Both the position numbers and the translations under genes were made by a program. Below are positions 27,301 to 34,669 of a stretch of 62,380 nucleotides of DNA, one piece after another. Origin of the DNA: Rufibacter ruber (GTDB taxonomy: Bacteria > Bacteroidota > Bacteroidia > Cytophagales > Hymenobacteraceae); contig NZ_LRMM01000028.1 in the NCBI RefSeq assembly GCF_001647275.1, positions 1-62,380 of the forward strand, read 5' to 3'. Every line of letters starts with the position of its first letter. Position 1 is the stretch's first letter. The notes beneath the pieces were generated by a model. It had not been told where the DNA came from and did no database searches. It saw only the letters and a list, made by a program, of their open reading frames with translations.

Positions 27301-27595
27301 GGCCCTGCTCCCCGACCAAGGCGCCCCGCACAACTTTGAAAGCGCCGGTTTGGTGCTGCCGCTGGCCCAGGCCGGATTGAAAAAAGAGGCGCAGGCGTTG
27401 GCGCAGCTGCTGGCCAGAAGGTTTGAAACACAGCTGCAGTATTACCGCACCCAGCCCGCGTATTTTGAGCGTGAACGGAGTGTGAACTTGTACGGTCTGC
27501 AGAACCTGGTGCAGGCGGCGTATGCAGGCGGTTTGCCCCAAGCAAAGCAGTTGGAGGAGGTGTTTCTGCGGGAATACAATTTAATTAAGAATTAA
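24335..27595 (+). CDS. DUF3098-DUF2723 fusion membrane protein
   Basis: The 1086-residue product has two parts. Residues ~18-75 (FLFTRKQFIPLFIGMGVIAL, GFILMATDP, LTLGPLLVVTGLAF) match the small two-helix DUF3098 family, normally a separate gene. From about residue 100 (FYHRLNTLTGWLVALVALAV) it is a full DUF2723 protein, a multi-spanning GT-C-like membrane protein with EPSTSFWDTGEFIAAAYKLQ, HPPGAPLFLLIGR, LNQPPVEPRERDY and TNGDNDTFPLWYAQE, followed by a soluble C-terminal region. Such proteins are implicated in glycan or lipoprotein processing, but the role is unsettled. Residues ~67-97 linking the parts are encoded by a family A hairpin and a family C repeat. This suggests two genes fused through intergenic repeats. 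Confidence 0.88.
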   Translation: MTTAPKTTQPPTTHATFLFTRKQFIPLFIGMGVIALGFILMATDPTPHGYGFLGLTLGPLLVVTGLAFPFWGIFRKNTPETQQQNSPLRGRGAGGEPPSLWKFYHRLNTLTGWLVALVALAVYVATLEPSTSFWDTGEFIAAAYKLQVPHPPGAPLFLLIGRLFTLLSLGDTGQVAWWMNFMSALSSAVTVLFLFWSITLLAQRLLPLSAEGPTSAQKVLLLGSGAVGALAFAFTDSFWFSAVEAEVYGMSSFFTAIVVWAALKWQQQAHQPESVRWLLLLAYLVGLSIGVHLLNLVALPALALLVYFQNYKPSKAGILAALAVGGALVLAVMEGMIPGLPSVAGAFEVFFVNSIGLPYGGGAAVFLLLLAATMEYGLRWAKNHQKPLLHTALVAFILVLTGYSSYLMVPIRSGYNPPIDENNPENILSFVSYLKREQYGSRPLLYGPQFQAQAQSYENTGQVYAPQNGKYAVVDQKFESVYDEKDNTLLPRLYSDQPVHLRAYQHWVDVRQGQKPSFPQNLSFLWNYQLGHMYWRYFGWNFIGRESEVQHAGVLWPWEKKNDLPQPMASSKYRNQFFLLPFLLGVFGLFFQFRRQNRDAWVMLLLFFFTGMAIVLYLNQPPVEPRERDYTFAGSFYAFSIWMGLGVLALAEGLRKLVKSAVAAAVLAMVLALSVPAILFAEGLDDHDRSHRSHALDSAKNLLSSVAPNAILFTNGDNDTFPLWYAQEVEGFRTDVRVLVMTYLNTDWYAEQAMRQVNASAPLPTTLKLPHYAFSNNNYLPYVPNPSVQDSGMDLNQYLHLLQQHHPALQVQTQNGRTLNVLPTKKLSLPVNREAVLQNGVVSLERASQIPAVLNWELKAEALEKKHLFLLDVLATNQWKRPIYFASTGAETAELGLQPFLQLEGMALRLVPARNPDPQAEYFVDRPRTQESLLQRFRFTGLNQNDHPYEENFVTQIVPVYRRNFADLALAHLAAGDTAQARKVLQQCLALLPDQGAPHNFESAGLVLPLAQAGLKKEAQALAQLLARRFETQLQYYRTQPAYFERERSVNLYGLQNLVQAAYAGGLPQAKQLEEVFLREYNLIKN
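24534..24579. repeat. Family A hairpin inside a coding sequence
   Basis: GCGTTTCCGTTTTGGGGCAT pairs with the complement ending ACACCCCGGAAACGC. It is read in frame as FPFWGIFRKNTPETQ within the DUF3098-DUF2723 fusion. Confidence 0.8.
24589..24629. repeat. Family C repeat inside a coding sequence
   Basis: CTCCCCTCTCCGTGGGAGAG followed by GGGCTGGGGGTGAG. The same sequence occurs at 34630-34666 in a spacer. Here it is read in frame as NSPLRGRGAGGEPPS. Confidence 0.85.
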
Positions 27596-27637
27596 GAATT
27601 AGGAATTTAGAATTGGGGGTTCTATCCTTATTTGTCA

Positions 27638-27658
27638 TCCTGCAAGGATCTTGTGGGC
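27638..27658. repeat. Family D repeat end (single arm)
   Basis: TCCTGCAAGGATCTTGTGGGC matches the arms of the element at 41412-41490. Its partner arm is not clearly present. It lies next to AATTAAGAATTAGGAATTTA simple sequence after the DUF2723 gene. Confidence 0.5.
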
Positions 27659-27727
27659 GAAGTGTAGAAGCTTTTGGTGACTGCGGCTCGTTCTCACTCC
27701 TTTGAAAAAGTCCCTTCACAAGCAGTT

Positions 27728-27767
27728 GCTGTTTTTGGGCTGTTTTTTGAAAAACAGCCAAAAACGC
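27728..27767. repeat. Family A hairpin repeat
   Basis: GCTGTTTTTGGGCTGTTTTT pairs with GAAAAACAGCCAAAAACGC, in the spacer between the DUF2723 gene and the transposase remnant. Confidence 0.85.
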
Positions 27768-27840
27768 AATTGACCCGGATATTAGCAAACCTGAAAGACA
27801 TTGCCAGGTCTTGTGAGCAGAGGCTATAGGTCATCTTCTA

Positions 27841-28035
27841 TCAGGAAGGGTGCTCTATTTTAAAGATGTTCTTGCGCCATAGAATCATGGAATGCCATGT
27901 AGTTTTCTCTGCCGCCAAGAACAGCTCCAGGAAGCCGACGTAGTTATGCTTACTTCTAAAGATGGTTTCACCGTTGATGCCACGCGTGTACAAATGGTAA
28001 TACGTAATTGGCTCCAGCAACCTAACCTCCTCCAC
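27841..28035 (-). pseudogene. REP-associated tyrosine transposase (RAYT/Y1) remnant
   Basis: A 64-codon fragment matching the N-terminus of Y1/RAYT transposases: LLEPITYYHLYTRGINGETI, then FRSKHNYVGFLELF. The residues after LFLAAEKTTWHSMIL diverge and the frame stops at HPS. The catalytic HUH motif and tyrosine region, normally further on, are absent, so it cannot be active. RAYTs mobilise short palindromic (REP) sequences. Its presence among dozens of hairpins is suggestive but does not show which repeat it served. Confidence 0.72.
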
Positions 28036-28113
28036 AGAAAAAGCGGTTATTTAAAAAGACCTGGCAGTGTCTTTAGACCTGCTAGTGGCTGCGCCAGTAC
28101 CGTTTCTTTGCAT

Positions 28114-29025
28114 TTAGCTAGAGAACAAGGTCCCCTGCGGGGCCTGCCCCTCCTCCAGCGGCGGAAGCGACAGGGTAGGCAACACGTTGTCAAACACTAA
28201 CCTATCGGCGGGGCTGGTGCCCCCAAAGAGCCTGTTCCAGAAAGAGCGGTGGTGCTTGGCCACCACCAGCAGGTCAGCATTTCTGGCGTGGGCGTATTCT
28301 TCAATGGCTTCGGCGGTTTTATCATTGAACTGGCGCGCAAAACGCAGGGAGGGCACCTGAGTAGACCACCTGTTCACAAAGGCCTGCCAGCGGTCTTCGC
28401 TTTCCTGTGAGTCCAGATCATCCTGCACGTACAGCACGGTGATCTCTGCCCTGAAAATCTGGGCCAGCGCCTGCAGTTCCCGCAGGTGCCATTCCTCCTC
28501 CTGAAACGGGTCTGTCGCGTACACAATTTTCCTAATGCCGTGGTAGTCAGCATGCGCGGGCACGGCCAGTACCGGGCAGGGGGCGTGGTTCATGACATAG
28601 GCGGTGTTGGTCCCCGCCCACCGCTCCAGGGCCGAGTCAGCGCCTTTGGTGCCCATCACCACCAGGTCTACGGCCTGGGTTTGCAGATACGTCACGGCAG
28701 AATCCATGCCCACACCCAGAATTACCTCGCCCTGCACCTCCAGCCCCTGTGCCTGCTGCCGTATGTCTTCTACCAGGCGCCACAGGTTCTCCCGGGTCAT
28801 CTTTTCCCGTTCATTGGTCAGTTCCAGTTGGTTGGGCACATACAGCGTGGGGTCTGACCAGTTTACCCCTGAGACCGATGTGGTGGTACCAGGCACATAA
28901 TTGTTGGGGTCAAAGGAATGCACCACCACCAGCCGGGCTTGCAGCGTACGGCCCAGCTCTACCGCAAAATGAATGGCTTGATGGGCTTCCTGTGAGAAAT
29001 CAGTGAGTAAGGCAATGGTTTTCAT
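28114..29025 (-). CDS. Tandem universal stress protein (UspA x2)
   Basis: A cytoplasmic stress protein with two Usp domains in 303 residues. The first domain begins TIALLTDFSQEAHQAIHFAV and ends with an intact nucleotide-binding motif (MGTKGADSALERWAGTNTA, fitting G-x2-G-x9-G-T). The second begins KIVYATDPFQEEEW; its motif region (VAKHHRSFWNRLFGGTSPAD) lacks the first glycines, so it probably does not bind ATP. The ATG at 29025 (MKTIALLTDF) is the natural start; the frame opens further upstream but without homology. The gene is alone on its strand. Confidence 0.9.
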   Translation of the reverse strand: MKTIALLTDFSQEAHQAIHFAVELGRTLQARLVVVHSFDPNNYVPGTTTSVSGVNWSDPTLYVPNQLELTNEREKMTRENLWRLVEDIRQQAQGLEVQGEVILGVGMDSAVTYLQTQAVDLVVMGTKGADSALERWAGTNTAYVMNHAPCPVLAVPAHADYHGIRKIVYATDPFQEEEWHLRELQALAQIFRAEITVLYVQDDLDSQESEDRWQAFVNRWSTQVPSLRFARQFNDKTAEAIEEYAHARNADLLVVAKHHRSFWNRLFGGTSPADRLVFDNVLPTLSLPPLEEGQAPQGTLFSS

Positions 29026-29333
29026 AGTTCTGCAGGTTTCATGAGAAAAGGCTTCCTTTTCGTCTACTCCCCCAAATGGTTTTCCGTTACCTGGCCTAAG
29101 GTTCAGAGTCACTGGTGGAACTCAGAAAAAACAAATTTAGCGCTGCAAAGCGGCATCACCTACACAGAGGATCTGCTGACAAATACCTTTCCGGAAGATG
29201 TTATTCCGTGCCGAAAGCAAACCTTACAACAGCCCCTCGCTGGTAATTTCCCCACCCAAAGCGCGCTCACATAGCATGGAAACCTGAAAGATCCTCATCA
29301 AAGCGGGCTGCCTGTAAAAACAGTGGTGCAGGC
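29026..29333. other. Gene-free spacer
   Basis: About 308 bases between the universal stress protein and the DsbA-like gene. I see no repeat family member, terminator or convincing reading frame in it. Confidence 0.5.
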
Positions 29334-29981
29334 TTAAAAAGGGATTTCAAACGCCTGCAGCAATCGTTCCTCCAGTTCTGGGAGGGCGCAGAAGCCGCGG
29401 GAGATGAGGCGGGGGCCATTGGGGTGGTCCAGGTAGACGCTGGGCAGCGTACTCACCCCCAGCCGCTCCACCATCTCAAACTCCTGCTGGGTTTGCCTGT
29501 AGATTTCCTCGGTCTCAAACAGGGCCAGGAACAAGTTCTCAGAGATCCCAAACGGCCGTACCACCTCCACCAGCACCTCGGGTTTACTAATGTCCCTGCC
29601 ATCTGCGTAGAAGGCAGAATGCAGAGCCCTCAGTACTTCCAGCGTCAGGTTGGGCCGCAGGTGCTTCACGGTGAGCAGCGCCCGGCAGGCGGGTTCTGTG
29701 TCATAGGTCAGCTCCTGCCGAAGGAAAAATTTGTAGTCAAACGGCAACTGGCATTTCAGCTGGGCACGGTGCCAGCTCACGGCCAGATTGTCTTTTTCCA
29801 GGTCACTGAGGGGTTCCTGCGCATAAGGCCTCAACCCGCCCACCAGCACCTGCACTGATAACCGGCCGTACCACAGCGCCCGCAGCCGCCTAACAATGGG
29901 GGTAAACCCATAACACCAGGCACACATGGGGTCTGTGACATATAAAAGGAGCGGGTTATCAGGCAGCTTCAGCATAGGCAT
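29334..29981 (-). CDS. DsbA-family thioredoxin-fold protein (FrnE-like)
   Basis: The 215-residue product has a thioredoxin fold with an inserted helical domain. The redox motif is CAWC, in VTDPMCAWCYGFTPIVRRL near residue 20. The cis-Pro region is VSTLPSVYLDHPNG near residue 185. There is no signal peptide, so it is likely cytoplasmic, as in FrnE/2-hydroxychromene isomerase-like DsbA proteins. A thiol-disulfide or isomerase activity is expected from the family; the partner is unknown. It is monocistronic. Confidence 0.85.
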   Translation of the reverse strand: MPMLKLPDNPLLLYVTDPMCAWCYGFTPIVRRLRALWYGRLSVQVLVGGLRPYAQEPLSDLEKDNLAVSWHRAQLKCQLPFDYKFFLRQELTYDTEPACRALLTVKHLRPNLTLEVLRALHSAFYADGRDISKPEVLVEVVRPFGISENLFLALFETEEIYRQTQQEFEMVERLGVSTLPSVYLDHPNGPRLISRGFCALPELEERLLQAFEIPF

Positions 29982-30072
29982 TACACAATGTTCCGGTTCT
30001 TTTTACAGGCAAGGGCGGCACAAAGATTCACTTCGGTGGTTAAATATCACCAAAGAACCCACTGAAAGAATG

Positions 30073-30113
30073 CCTGTTTTCGGCCTGTTTTCTTAAAAAC
30101 GGGCCGAAAACAG
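30073..30113. repeat. Family A hairpin repeat
   Basis: CCTGTTTTCGGCCTGTTTTC pairs with AAAAACGGGCCGAAAACAG. It ends 10 nt before the SDR gene's stop codon on the minus strand. Confidence 0.88.
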
Positions 30114-30122
30114 AAATCAGGG

Positions 30123-30905
30123 CTATTCATCATGGTAAATCATTTTCACGGTCATGCCGCCGTCAATGGTGAGGCGCTGGCCGGTAATAAACCCCGCCTG
30201 GTCTGAGCAAAGGAACAATGCCGCCCGGGCAATGTCTTCGGGCGTGCCCACCCGCCCCACCGGGTGCTGGGCCTTGTCTTGCGGGCGGTGGTGGGGCTCA
30301 TAGCGCTTGCTCTCTTTCTCCCAGGGCCCCGTCTCAATCCAGCCGGGGCTGATGGCGTTTACTCGTATCTTTGGCCCTAAACTTATTGCCAAGGAGTGGG
30401 TAAGCGCCTCCAATCCGCCTTTAGAGGCAGAATAGGCAAACGTGTTGGGTTCTGACATGAACGCGCGGGTAGACGTGATGTTCAGGATGGCAGGATGCGC
30501 GGCTTTCTTTAGCAGCGGGAGCGCGTATTTGCTGCATAGCAGCGGCCCCCGCAGGTTCACGCCCAGCACCTGGTCAAACTCAGAGATGGGCAACTCTGCC
30601 AGCGGAGTCCTGGGCGGCGAGGCAATGCCTGCGTTGTTGACAAGCACATCCAGCCGCCCGAATTTTTCCTGCACCTGCGCCATGAGCTGCTGCACCTGCT
30701 GTTCCTGGCTTACATCACAGGCTATAAACGTTAGCGTTAAATTTTGCCCCTTCAGCCGCTCCAGCGCCTCCTGCCCTGCCTCCTGGTCCAGATCGGTGAT
30801 CACCACCTGGGCTCCCGCCTGCGCAAAGGCCTGCGCCATGCCCAGACCAATGCCCTGGGCACCGCCGGTAATAAGGACAACTTTTGAAGAATAATAGCTC
30901 TGCAT
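30123..30905 (-). CDS. SDR-family NAD(P)-dependent oxidoreductase
   Basis: A classical short-chain dehydrogenase of 260 residues. The cofactor loop TGGAQGIG is at 13-20, the acidic residues after strand 2 (TDLDQEA) favour NAD, and NNAG follows. The catalytic Ser is in NITSTRAF, and Tyr/Lys in YSASKGG. The C-terminus has the usual GRVGTPEDIARAALFLCSDQ and ITGQRLTIDGG. It resembles glucose 1-dehydrogenase/3-oxoacyl reductase-like SDRs, but the substrate cannot be named. A family A hairpin follows its stop codon and another lies upstream. Confidence 0.9.
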   Translation of the reverse strand: MQSYYSSKVVLITGGAQGIGLGMAQAFAQAGAQVVITDLDQEAGQEALERLKGQNLTLTFIACDVSQEQQVQQLMAQVQEKFGRLDVLVNNAGIASPPRTPLAELPISEFDQVLGVNLRGPLLCSKYALPLLKKAAHPAILNITSTRAFMSEPNTFAYSASKGGLEALTHSLAISLGPKIRVNAISPGWIETGPWEKESKRYEPHHRPQDKAQHPVGRVGTPEDIARAALFLCSDQAGFITGQRLTIDGGMTVKMIYHDE

Positions 30906-30975
30906 TGGGTTCAGTTTTAGTCCCGTATTCGAAGGAAAACAGCAGGAAGTTGTATGGGCAGCATTCTCTGGATTT

Positions 30976-31014
30976 CTGTTTCCGGCTTATTTTTCTGAAA
31001 ACAGCGCAAAAACG
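30976..31014. repeat. Family A hairpin repeat
   Basis: CTGTTTCCGGCTTATTTTTC pairs imperfectly with GAAAACAGCGCAAAAACG, in the spacer upstream of the SDR gene. Confidence 0.75.
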
Positions 31015-31210
31015 TTCCCTTCCCTGGAGGGAAGTTAGCTGAGAATGCCTGGTTTACTGGTGACGCAGCTTTTTATGAGCTTCGCTGCTGCAGCAAACCC
31101 TTATTTGGGCAAACCTCAAGGGCTAATCCCCATTAGAAAACGTAGTTGCTCCTCCCTTCTGGGAGGTTCTGAAGACATATTCTGCCAACTTCCCGTTTGG
31201 TTTACTCTTG
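31015..31210. other. Gene-free spacer with small GC hairpins
   Basis: Between two family A repeats lie short hairpins TTCCCTGGAGGGAA (around 31020) and CCTCCCTTCTGGGAGG (around 31152), but no gene. They resemble eroded palindrome ends of the B/C type. Confidence 0.4.
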
Positions 31211-31250
31211 CTGTTTTCGGCCTGTTTTCCCAAAATCAGCCTAAAAACGC
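31211..31250. repeat. Family A hairpin repeat
   Basis: CTGTTTTCGGCCTGTTTTCC pairs with AAAATCAGCCTAAAAACGC. It lies 7 nt beyond the TonB receptor's stop codon on the minus strand. Confidence 0.85.
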
Positions 31251-31257
31251 ACTTCTC

Positions 31258-33519
31258 TCATTGAAACAGATGATACCGCACGCCTACAAACCCTCTTATC
31301 CCTTGCAGCGAGGCGTAGTTATAGCTGGGGTCAAAGGTGTAGCCATGGGGGTTGGTGATGGGGTCATTCGCGGTGCGGTCAAAGGGGTCAAAGGGCCGCA
31401 TGATGGGGTCTTGGGGCACAAAGTTGAACAGGTTCTTGAGTCCGCCGAACACCTCCAGCCCATGGTCAAACTTCTTGGTGACTTGCACGTTGACCAGGCT
31501 GAACCACGGCGAATACTCCGGCCGGTAATCATGGGGTAGCACAGGCAGGCGCATGGGGCCGTAGAAGGTGCCGGTGAGGTCAACGGTGAAGTTTCCGGGG
31601 AAGGTGTAGCCCGCCAGAAAATTGCCAGACCACTCCGGCGCGTGCAGCTGCACCCGCTTCACCAGCGCCCCCTCACCTTCGGCCTCTTTCTGGTACACGC
31701 GCATGTAGGTGAGGCCCGCCGCCAACTTTAACGGCATGTAAAACGAGAGCTCGGTGTTCACAGACACGCCTTGGGAGACCGCGTGCCCGCGCAGGTTGGA
31801 GTAGATGATTTTTGTTGGGTCGGTGTCAAAGTCACCAATGATTTTGTTGCTGAACCGGGAGTAGAAACCGGTCACGTCTAACGTAAACAGGAACGGCTGC
31901 CAGGCGGCCTGATAGACATAGTTCAGGTTGCTGTTAATGGACTGCTCCGGCTTCAGTTCCTCGGTAATCTCCACCTCGCGGGCACCGGTGAGGGCGGCGT
32001 GGTCCTCGGTGAACAGACTCACCACCCGGTAGCCTGTCCCGAAACTCGCGCGCACCGTATGCTGCGGCCCCGGCGACCACTTGTACGCCACCCGCGGCGA
32101 CTGAATGTGCCCGTGCCGTTTGTCATAGTCATAGCGGTAGCCCAGCAGCAGCTTGTGCTTCTCCGTGAGGGTCCATTCGTCCTGCACAAACACCCCGGGC
32201 AAGGGCGTAGTTACGGGGGCGTTTCTGGGATTCACCTCATCGGCCGTGGCCGTGGCGGGGGTGTTGTCATCATAGTGGGTGTAGCGGAACGAGGTGCCCA
32301 GCAGAAGGTTGTGGCGGGGCGTGAGCGGCTTGTCCCAGTACAGCTGCCCGAAGGCTACGGTTTGGTCGGCGAGGAAGGGCATGGTGCCGTAGAAGGAGTT
32401 CTGCTGGTGCCGGTTCACCGACAGCTGAGCCATGATTTTCTGGGGCAGCGGCAGTTGGTACTGGCCAATCAATTCCCAGCGCTTGGTGTAAATGCTTTCG
32501 CCGTAGAGTTGGTCTGAGCCGCGGTGTTCTTTGGTCCAGTCCATCTGTCCGCCCCAGCGGTCTTCATAGACATAACGCGCCGCCACGCTGGCCACGCGGT
32601 TCTCCTTCCGCTCAAAATCCCACTTGTTGAACACCGAGATGCGCTGCTGCAAGGTGACATCGGTGAAGCCGTCTTTATTTTTATCTAAGGGGTTCTGGTA
32701 GTTAAAGTAGTTGATGCCCAGCAGCCCGTGCGCCTGACCGGCCTTGAACTTCACACCCACGTCTGAGCTTACCTCGCCCCAGCTCGTCCCGAACACCTCG
32801 GCACTCACCCGCGGCGCCTTCAGCGGACTCTTGGTAATCACGTTAATAATGCCGCCCATGGCCTCAGAGCCGTACAAAGACGCCGCCGGACCTTTCACCA
32901 CCTCCAGCCGCTCCACCAGACTGTTGGGAATGCCGTTGAGGCCGTACACCGTAGAGAGGCTGCTCACAATGGGCATGCCGTCAATGAGGATGAGCGTGTA
33001 CGGGCCTTCCATGCCGTTGATGTGAATGTCACCGGTATTGCAGACGTTGCAGTTGAGTTGCGGCTGCACCCCGTTGATCATGCCCACCGCCTCAAACAAC
33101 GTGGGCGTGGGGTTCTTCTTGAAATACGCAGGCGTGTACACCTCCACCGGCACCGGACTCTCCAGGCGGCTCATCTCTTTCATGGTGCCTGTGATCACCA
33201 CTTCCCTCAGGTTCCCGGCCGTGGGCCGAAGGTTGATTGGGTAAGTGGTTTTCCCCGCCTGCAGCGGAAGCGTGTCGTTCTGGTAGCCCAGAAAAGAAAC
33301 CACCAGTTGGCCGTTGGGTTGAACCTGCGGGAGTTTCAGGGTGAACCGTCCCTTCTCATCGGTCATGGTGCCCAGGCTGGAATTCACCACGCTGATGCTG
33401 CAGAACCCCAGTGGCTCCCGCGTCTGCGCGTCGCGCACGGTGCCGGTGATGGTCATTTGTTGGGCAATGGCTCCCAAGTGGAGTAAACAGGTCAAAAGGA
33501 AAAGTAACAGTAGTCGCAT
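31258..33519 (-). CDS. TonB-dependent outer-membrane receptor with carboxypeptidase-like domain, likely metal-regulated
   Basis: A 753-residue outer-membrane transporter. It has a signal peptide to about residue 19, then a carboxypeptidase-D-regulatory-like domain (GTVRDAQTREPLGFCSISV to ~95). The plug domain carries an uncommon CNVCNTGDIHINGMEGPYT, with LILIDGMPIVSSLSTVYG and VKGPAASLYGSEAMGGIINV. The 22-strand barrel ends GVRYHLFQ. It is not SusC-type; it resembles small-ligand receptors (siderophore, metal or cobalamin). The palindrome 28 bp upstream of the start codon looks like a DtxR/MntR-type operator, so iron or manganese limitation may induce it. No transport or regulator gene is adjacent. 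Confidence 0.9.
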   Translation of the reverse strand: MRLLLLFLLTCLLHLGAIAQQMTITGTVRDAQTREPLGFCSISVVNSSLGTMTDEKGRFTLKLPQVQPNGQLVVSFLGYQNDTLPLQAGKTTYPINLRPTAGNLREVVITGTMKEMSRLESPVPVEVYTPAYFKKNPTPTLFEAVGMINGVQPQLNCNVCNTGDIHINGMEGPYTLILIDGMPIVSSLSTVYGLNGIPNSLVERLEVVKGPAASLYGSEAMGGIINVITKSPLKAPRVSAEVFGTSWGEVSSDVGVKFKAGQAHGLLGINYFNYQNPLDKNKDGFTDVTLQQRISVFNKWDFERKENRVASVAARYVYEDRWGGQMDWTKEHRGSDQLYGESIYTKRWELIGQYQLPLPQKIMAQLSVNRHQQNSFYGTMPFLADQTVAFGQLYWDKPLTPRHNLLLGTSFRYTHYDDNTPATATADEVNPRNAPVTTPLPGVFVQDEWTLTEKHKLLLGYRYDYDKRHGHIQSPRVAYKWSPGPQHTVRASFGTGYRVVSLFTEDHAALTGAREVEITEELKPEQSINSNLNYVYQAAWQPFLFTLDVTGFYSRFSNKIIGDFDTDPTKIIYSNLRGHAVSQGVSVNTELSFYMPLKLAAGLTYMRVYQKEAEGEGALVKRVQLHAPEWSGNFLAGYTFPGNFTVDLTGTFYGPMRLPVLPHDYRPEYSPWFSLVNVQVTKKFDHGLEVFGGLKNLFNFVPQDPIMRPFDPFDRTANDPITNPHGYTFDPSYNYASLQGIRGFVGVRYHLFQ

Positions 33520-33546
33520 CTTCAGAATTAAATAGACTAAAACATA

Positions 33547-33566
33547 TTTTTAGGCAAACCTAAAAA
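33547..33566 (-). promoter_or_regulatory. Putative DtxR/MntR-family operator
   Basis: A perfect 8-bp inverted repeat (TTTTTAGG / CCTAAAAA) with a 4-nt spacer CAAA, 28 bp upstream of the TonB receptor start. It resembles the TTTAGG-CCTAAA half-sites bound by DtxR/IdeR/MntR-type metal repressors. Seen directly; the regulator identity is inference. Confidence 0.6.
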
Positions 33567-33764
33567 TAAAATACGAGGCGGTACTACAAATGTTTAGATA
33601 AGTTTTATCAGTTTGGATGTGAGTGGGATGGTGAGGAGTTGTTAGAAGGACGGTGGCTGAGGTAGACCTCACAGGTTTTGAAAAACCTGTGATGGCTTTT
33701 GCCCAGGCGCGGTTGCTATAGGTTATAGCTTAGTATAAGCTCTCAAAAGCAGTTGTTACTTTTT

Positions 33765-34257
33765 AGTTCTCCCCTGATGATTGCCCAAGCGGGAATTTGA
33801 GGCAGCGGGCGCAGCTCTAAAGACGGGTGTTTATACCTGTCGGTCACGCATTCCTTACTATTCTTAATGCCCAACAGAATCATTCCATACCGCCCAGACC
33901 TTAGAGAAAAGGCAAAATATCTCCGCAAGAACAGTACGCTGGCGGAGGTACTACTTTGGGAGGAAATCAAAGACAGAAAATTAGGGGTTCAATTCCACCG
34001 GCAAGTGCCAATGCTCCACTACATTGTGGACTTCTACAGCCATGAGCTGCAACTGGCCATTGAAGTTGACGGCGACAGCCATGATGACAAAGTAGCGTAT
34101 GACCACCAGAGGGAGCAAGAGTTAAAGGCGTATGGAGTGACGTTCCTTCGGTTTGAAGACATTGATGTGAAGCGGAATATCAGATTTGTGGTGGAGGAGA
34201 TTTACCACTGGATAGAGGAGCATAAGAATCAGCAAAAGTGACTCTCCTGTTTAAACA
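33765..34257. mobile_element. Family B element carrying a DUF559 endonuclease gene
   Basis: The 5' flank (33765-33865: TTCTCCCC, TTTGAGGCAGCGGGCGCAGC, TCTAAAGACGGGTGTTTA, CGGTCACGCATTCC) aligns with the left end of the non-coding element at 34294-34387. The 3' flank (34238-34257: GTGACTCTCCTGTTTAAACA) aligns with the inner right end of the same element. The gene therefore occupies the interior that is non-coding in the other copies. The outer right palindrome is missing and the next element begins 37 bp on. Confidence 0.7.
33867..34241 (+). CDS. DUF559 PD-(D/E)XK endonuclease (Vsr-like)
   Basis: The 124-residue product is a complete DUF559 protein: LREKAKYLRKNSTLAEVLLW, then EEIKDRKLGVQFHRQVPM, IVDFYSHELQLAIEVDGDSH (catalytic D and E-x-D) and GVTFLRFEDIDVKRNI. 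The fold is that of Vsr mismatch endonucleases and EDxHD homing enzymes. The domain is normally a single-domain nuclease whose host role is unclear. Here it sits between sequences that also bound non-coding palindromic elements in the same window, so it may promote their spread. The ATG at 33867 is the first in-frame start and follows the conserved left flank directly. Confidence 0.88.
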   Translation: MPNRIIPYRPDLREKAKYLRKNSTLAEVLLWEEIKDRKLGVQFHRQVPMLHYIVDFYSHELQLAIEVDGDSHDDKVAYDHQREQELKAYGVTFLRFEDIDVKRNIRFVVEEIYHWIEEHKNQQK

Positions 34258-34293
34258 TTACCAGTACCTCAGTAAAACAGTTTACCAACCACG

Positions 34294-34487
34294 GATTCTC
34301 CCCAGGATTACCCAAACGAGAGTTTGAGGTAGCGAGCGCAGCTCTAAAGAGGGGTGTTTACACCAGCCGGTCATGGCGTTCCCAACTTTGGCGCGGAATT
34401 ACTTCTGGATCATAAAAGAAAGAATGTTTCACAATGCGTGCTCTCCTGTGTAAACACCCCTCTTTATCTCCCCTCAAGGGGAGAATC
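34294..34487. mobile_element. Palindrome-ended mobile element, family B (194 bp), non-coding
   Basis: The outer ends GATTCTCCC / GGGAGAATC and inner 16-bp perfect arms AGAGGGGTGTTTACAC (34348-34363) and its complement (34448-34463). It shares both subterminal regions with the DUF559-bearing element immediately upstream and with the copy at 22349. It looks like a deletion derivative of the DUF559 element. Confidence 0.82.
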
Positions 34488-34580
34488 TGCGTTTAGTGGG
34501 AGCTATTGGTTAACTTACCCTTTGTTGAAAAAGCCTTTTCAATAGGAAGCATCTTGCCTACTGCTCTATAAATAAAAAAA

Positions 34581-34623
34581 TCCGTTTCCAGCCTGTTTTC
34601 CTGAAAACAGCCCGAAAACGGAT
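34581..34623. repeat. Family A hairpin repeat
   Basis: ATCCGTTTCCAGCCTGTTTT pairs with GAAAACAGCCCGAAAACGGAT, downstream of the RhlE-like helicase. Confidence 0.88.
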
Positions 34624-34629
34624 GAAACG

Positions 34630-34666
34630 CCTCCCCTCTCCGTGGGAGAGGGGCCGGGGGTGAGGT
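34630..34666. repeat. Family C repeat
   Basis: CTCCCCTCTCCGTGGGAGAG followed by GGGCCGGGGGTGAG, nearly identical to the copy embedded in the DUF2723 fusion gene. It abuts the helicase stop codon. Confidence 0.85.
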
Positions 34667-34669
34667 CCT

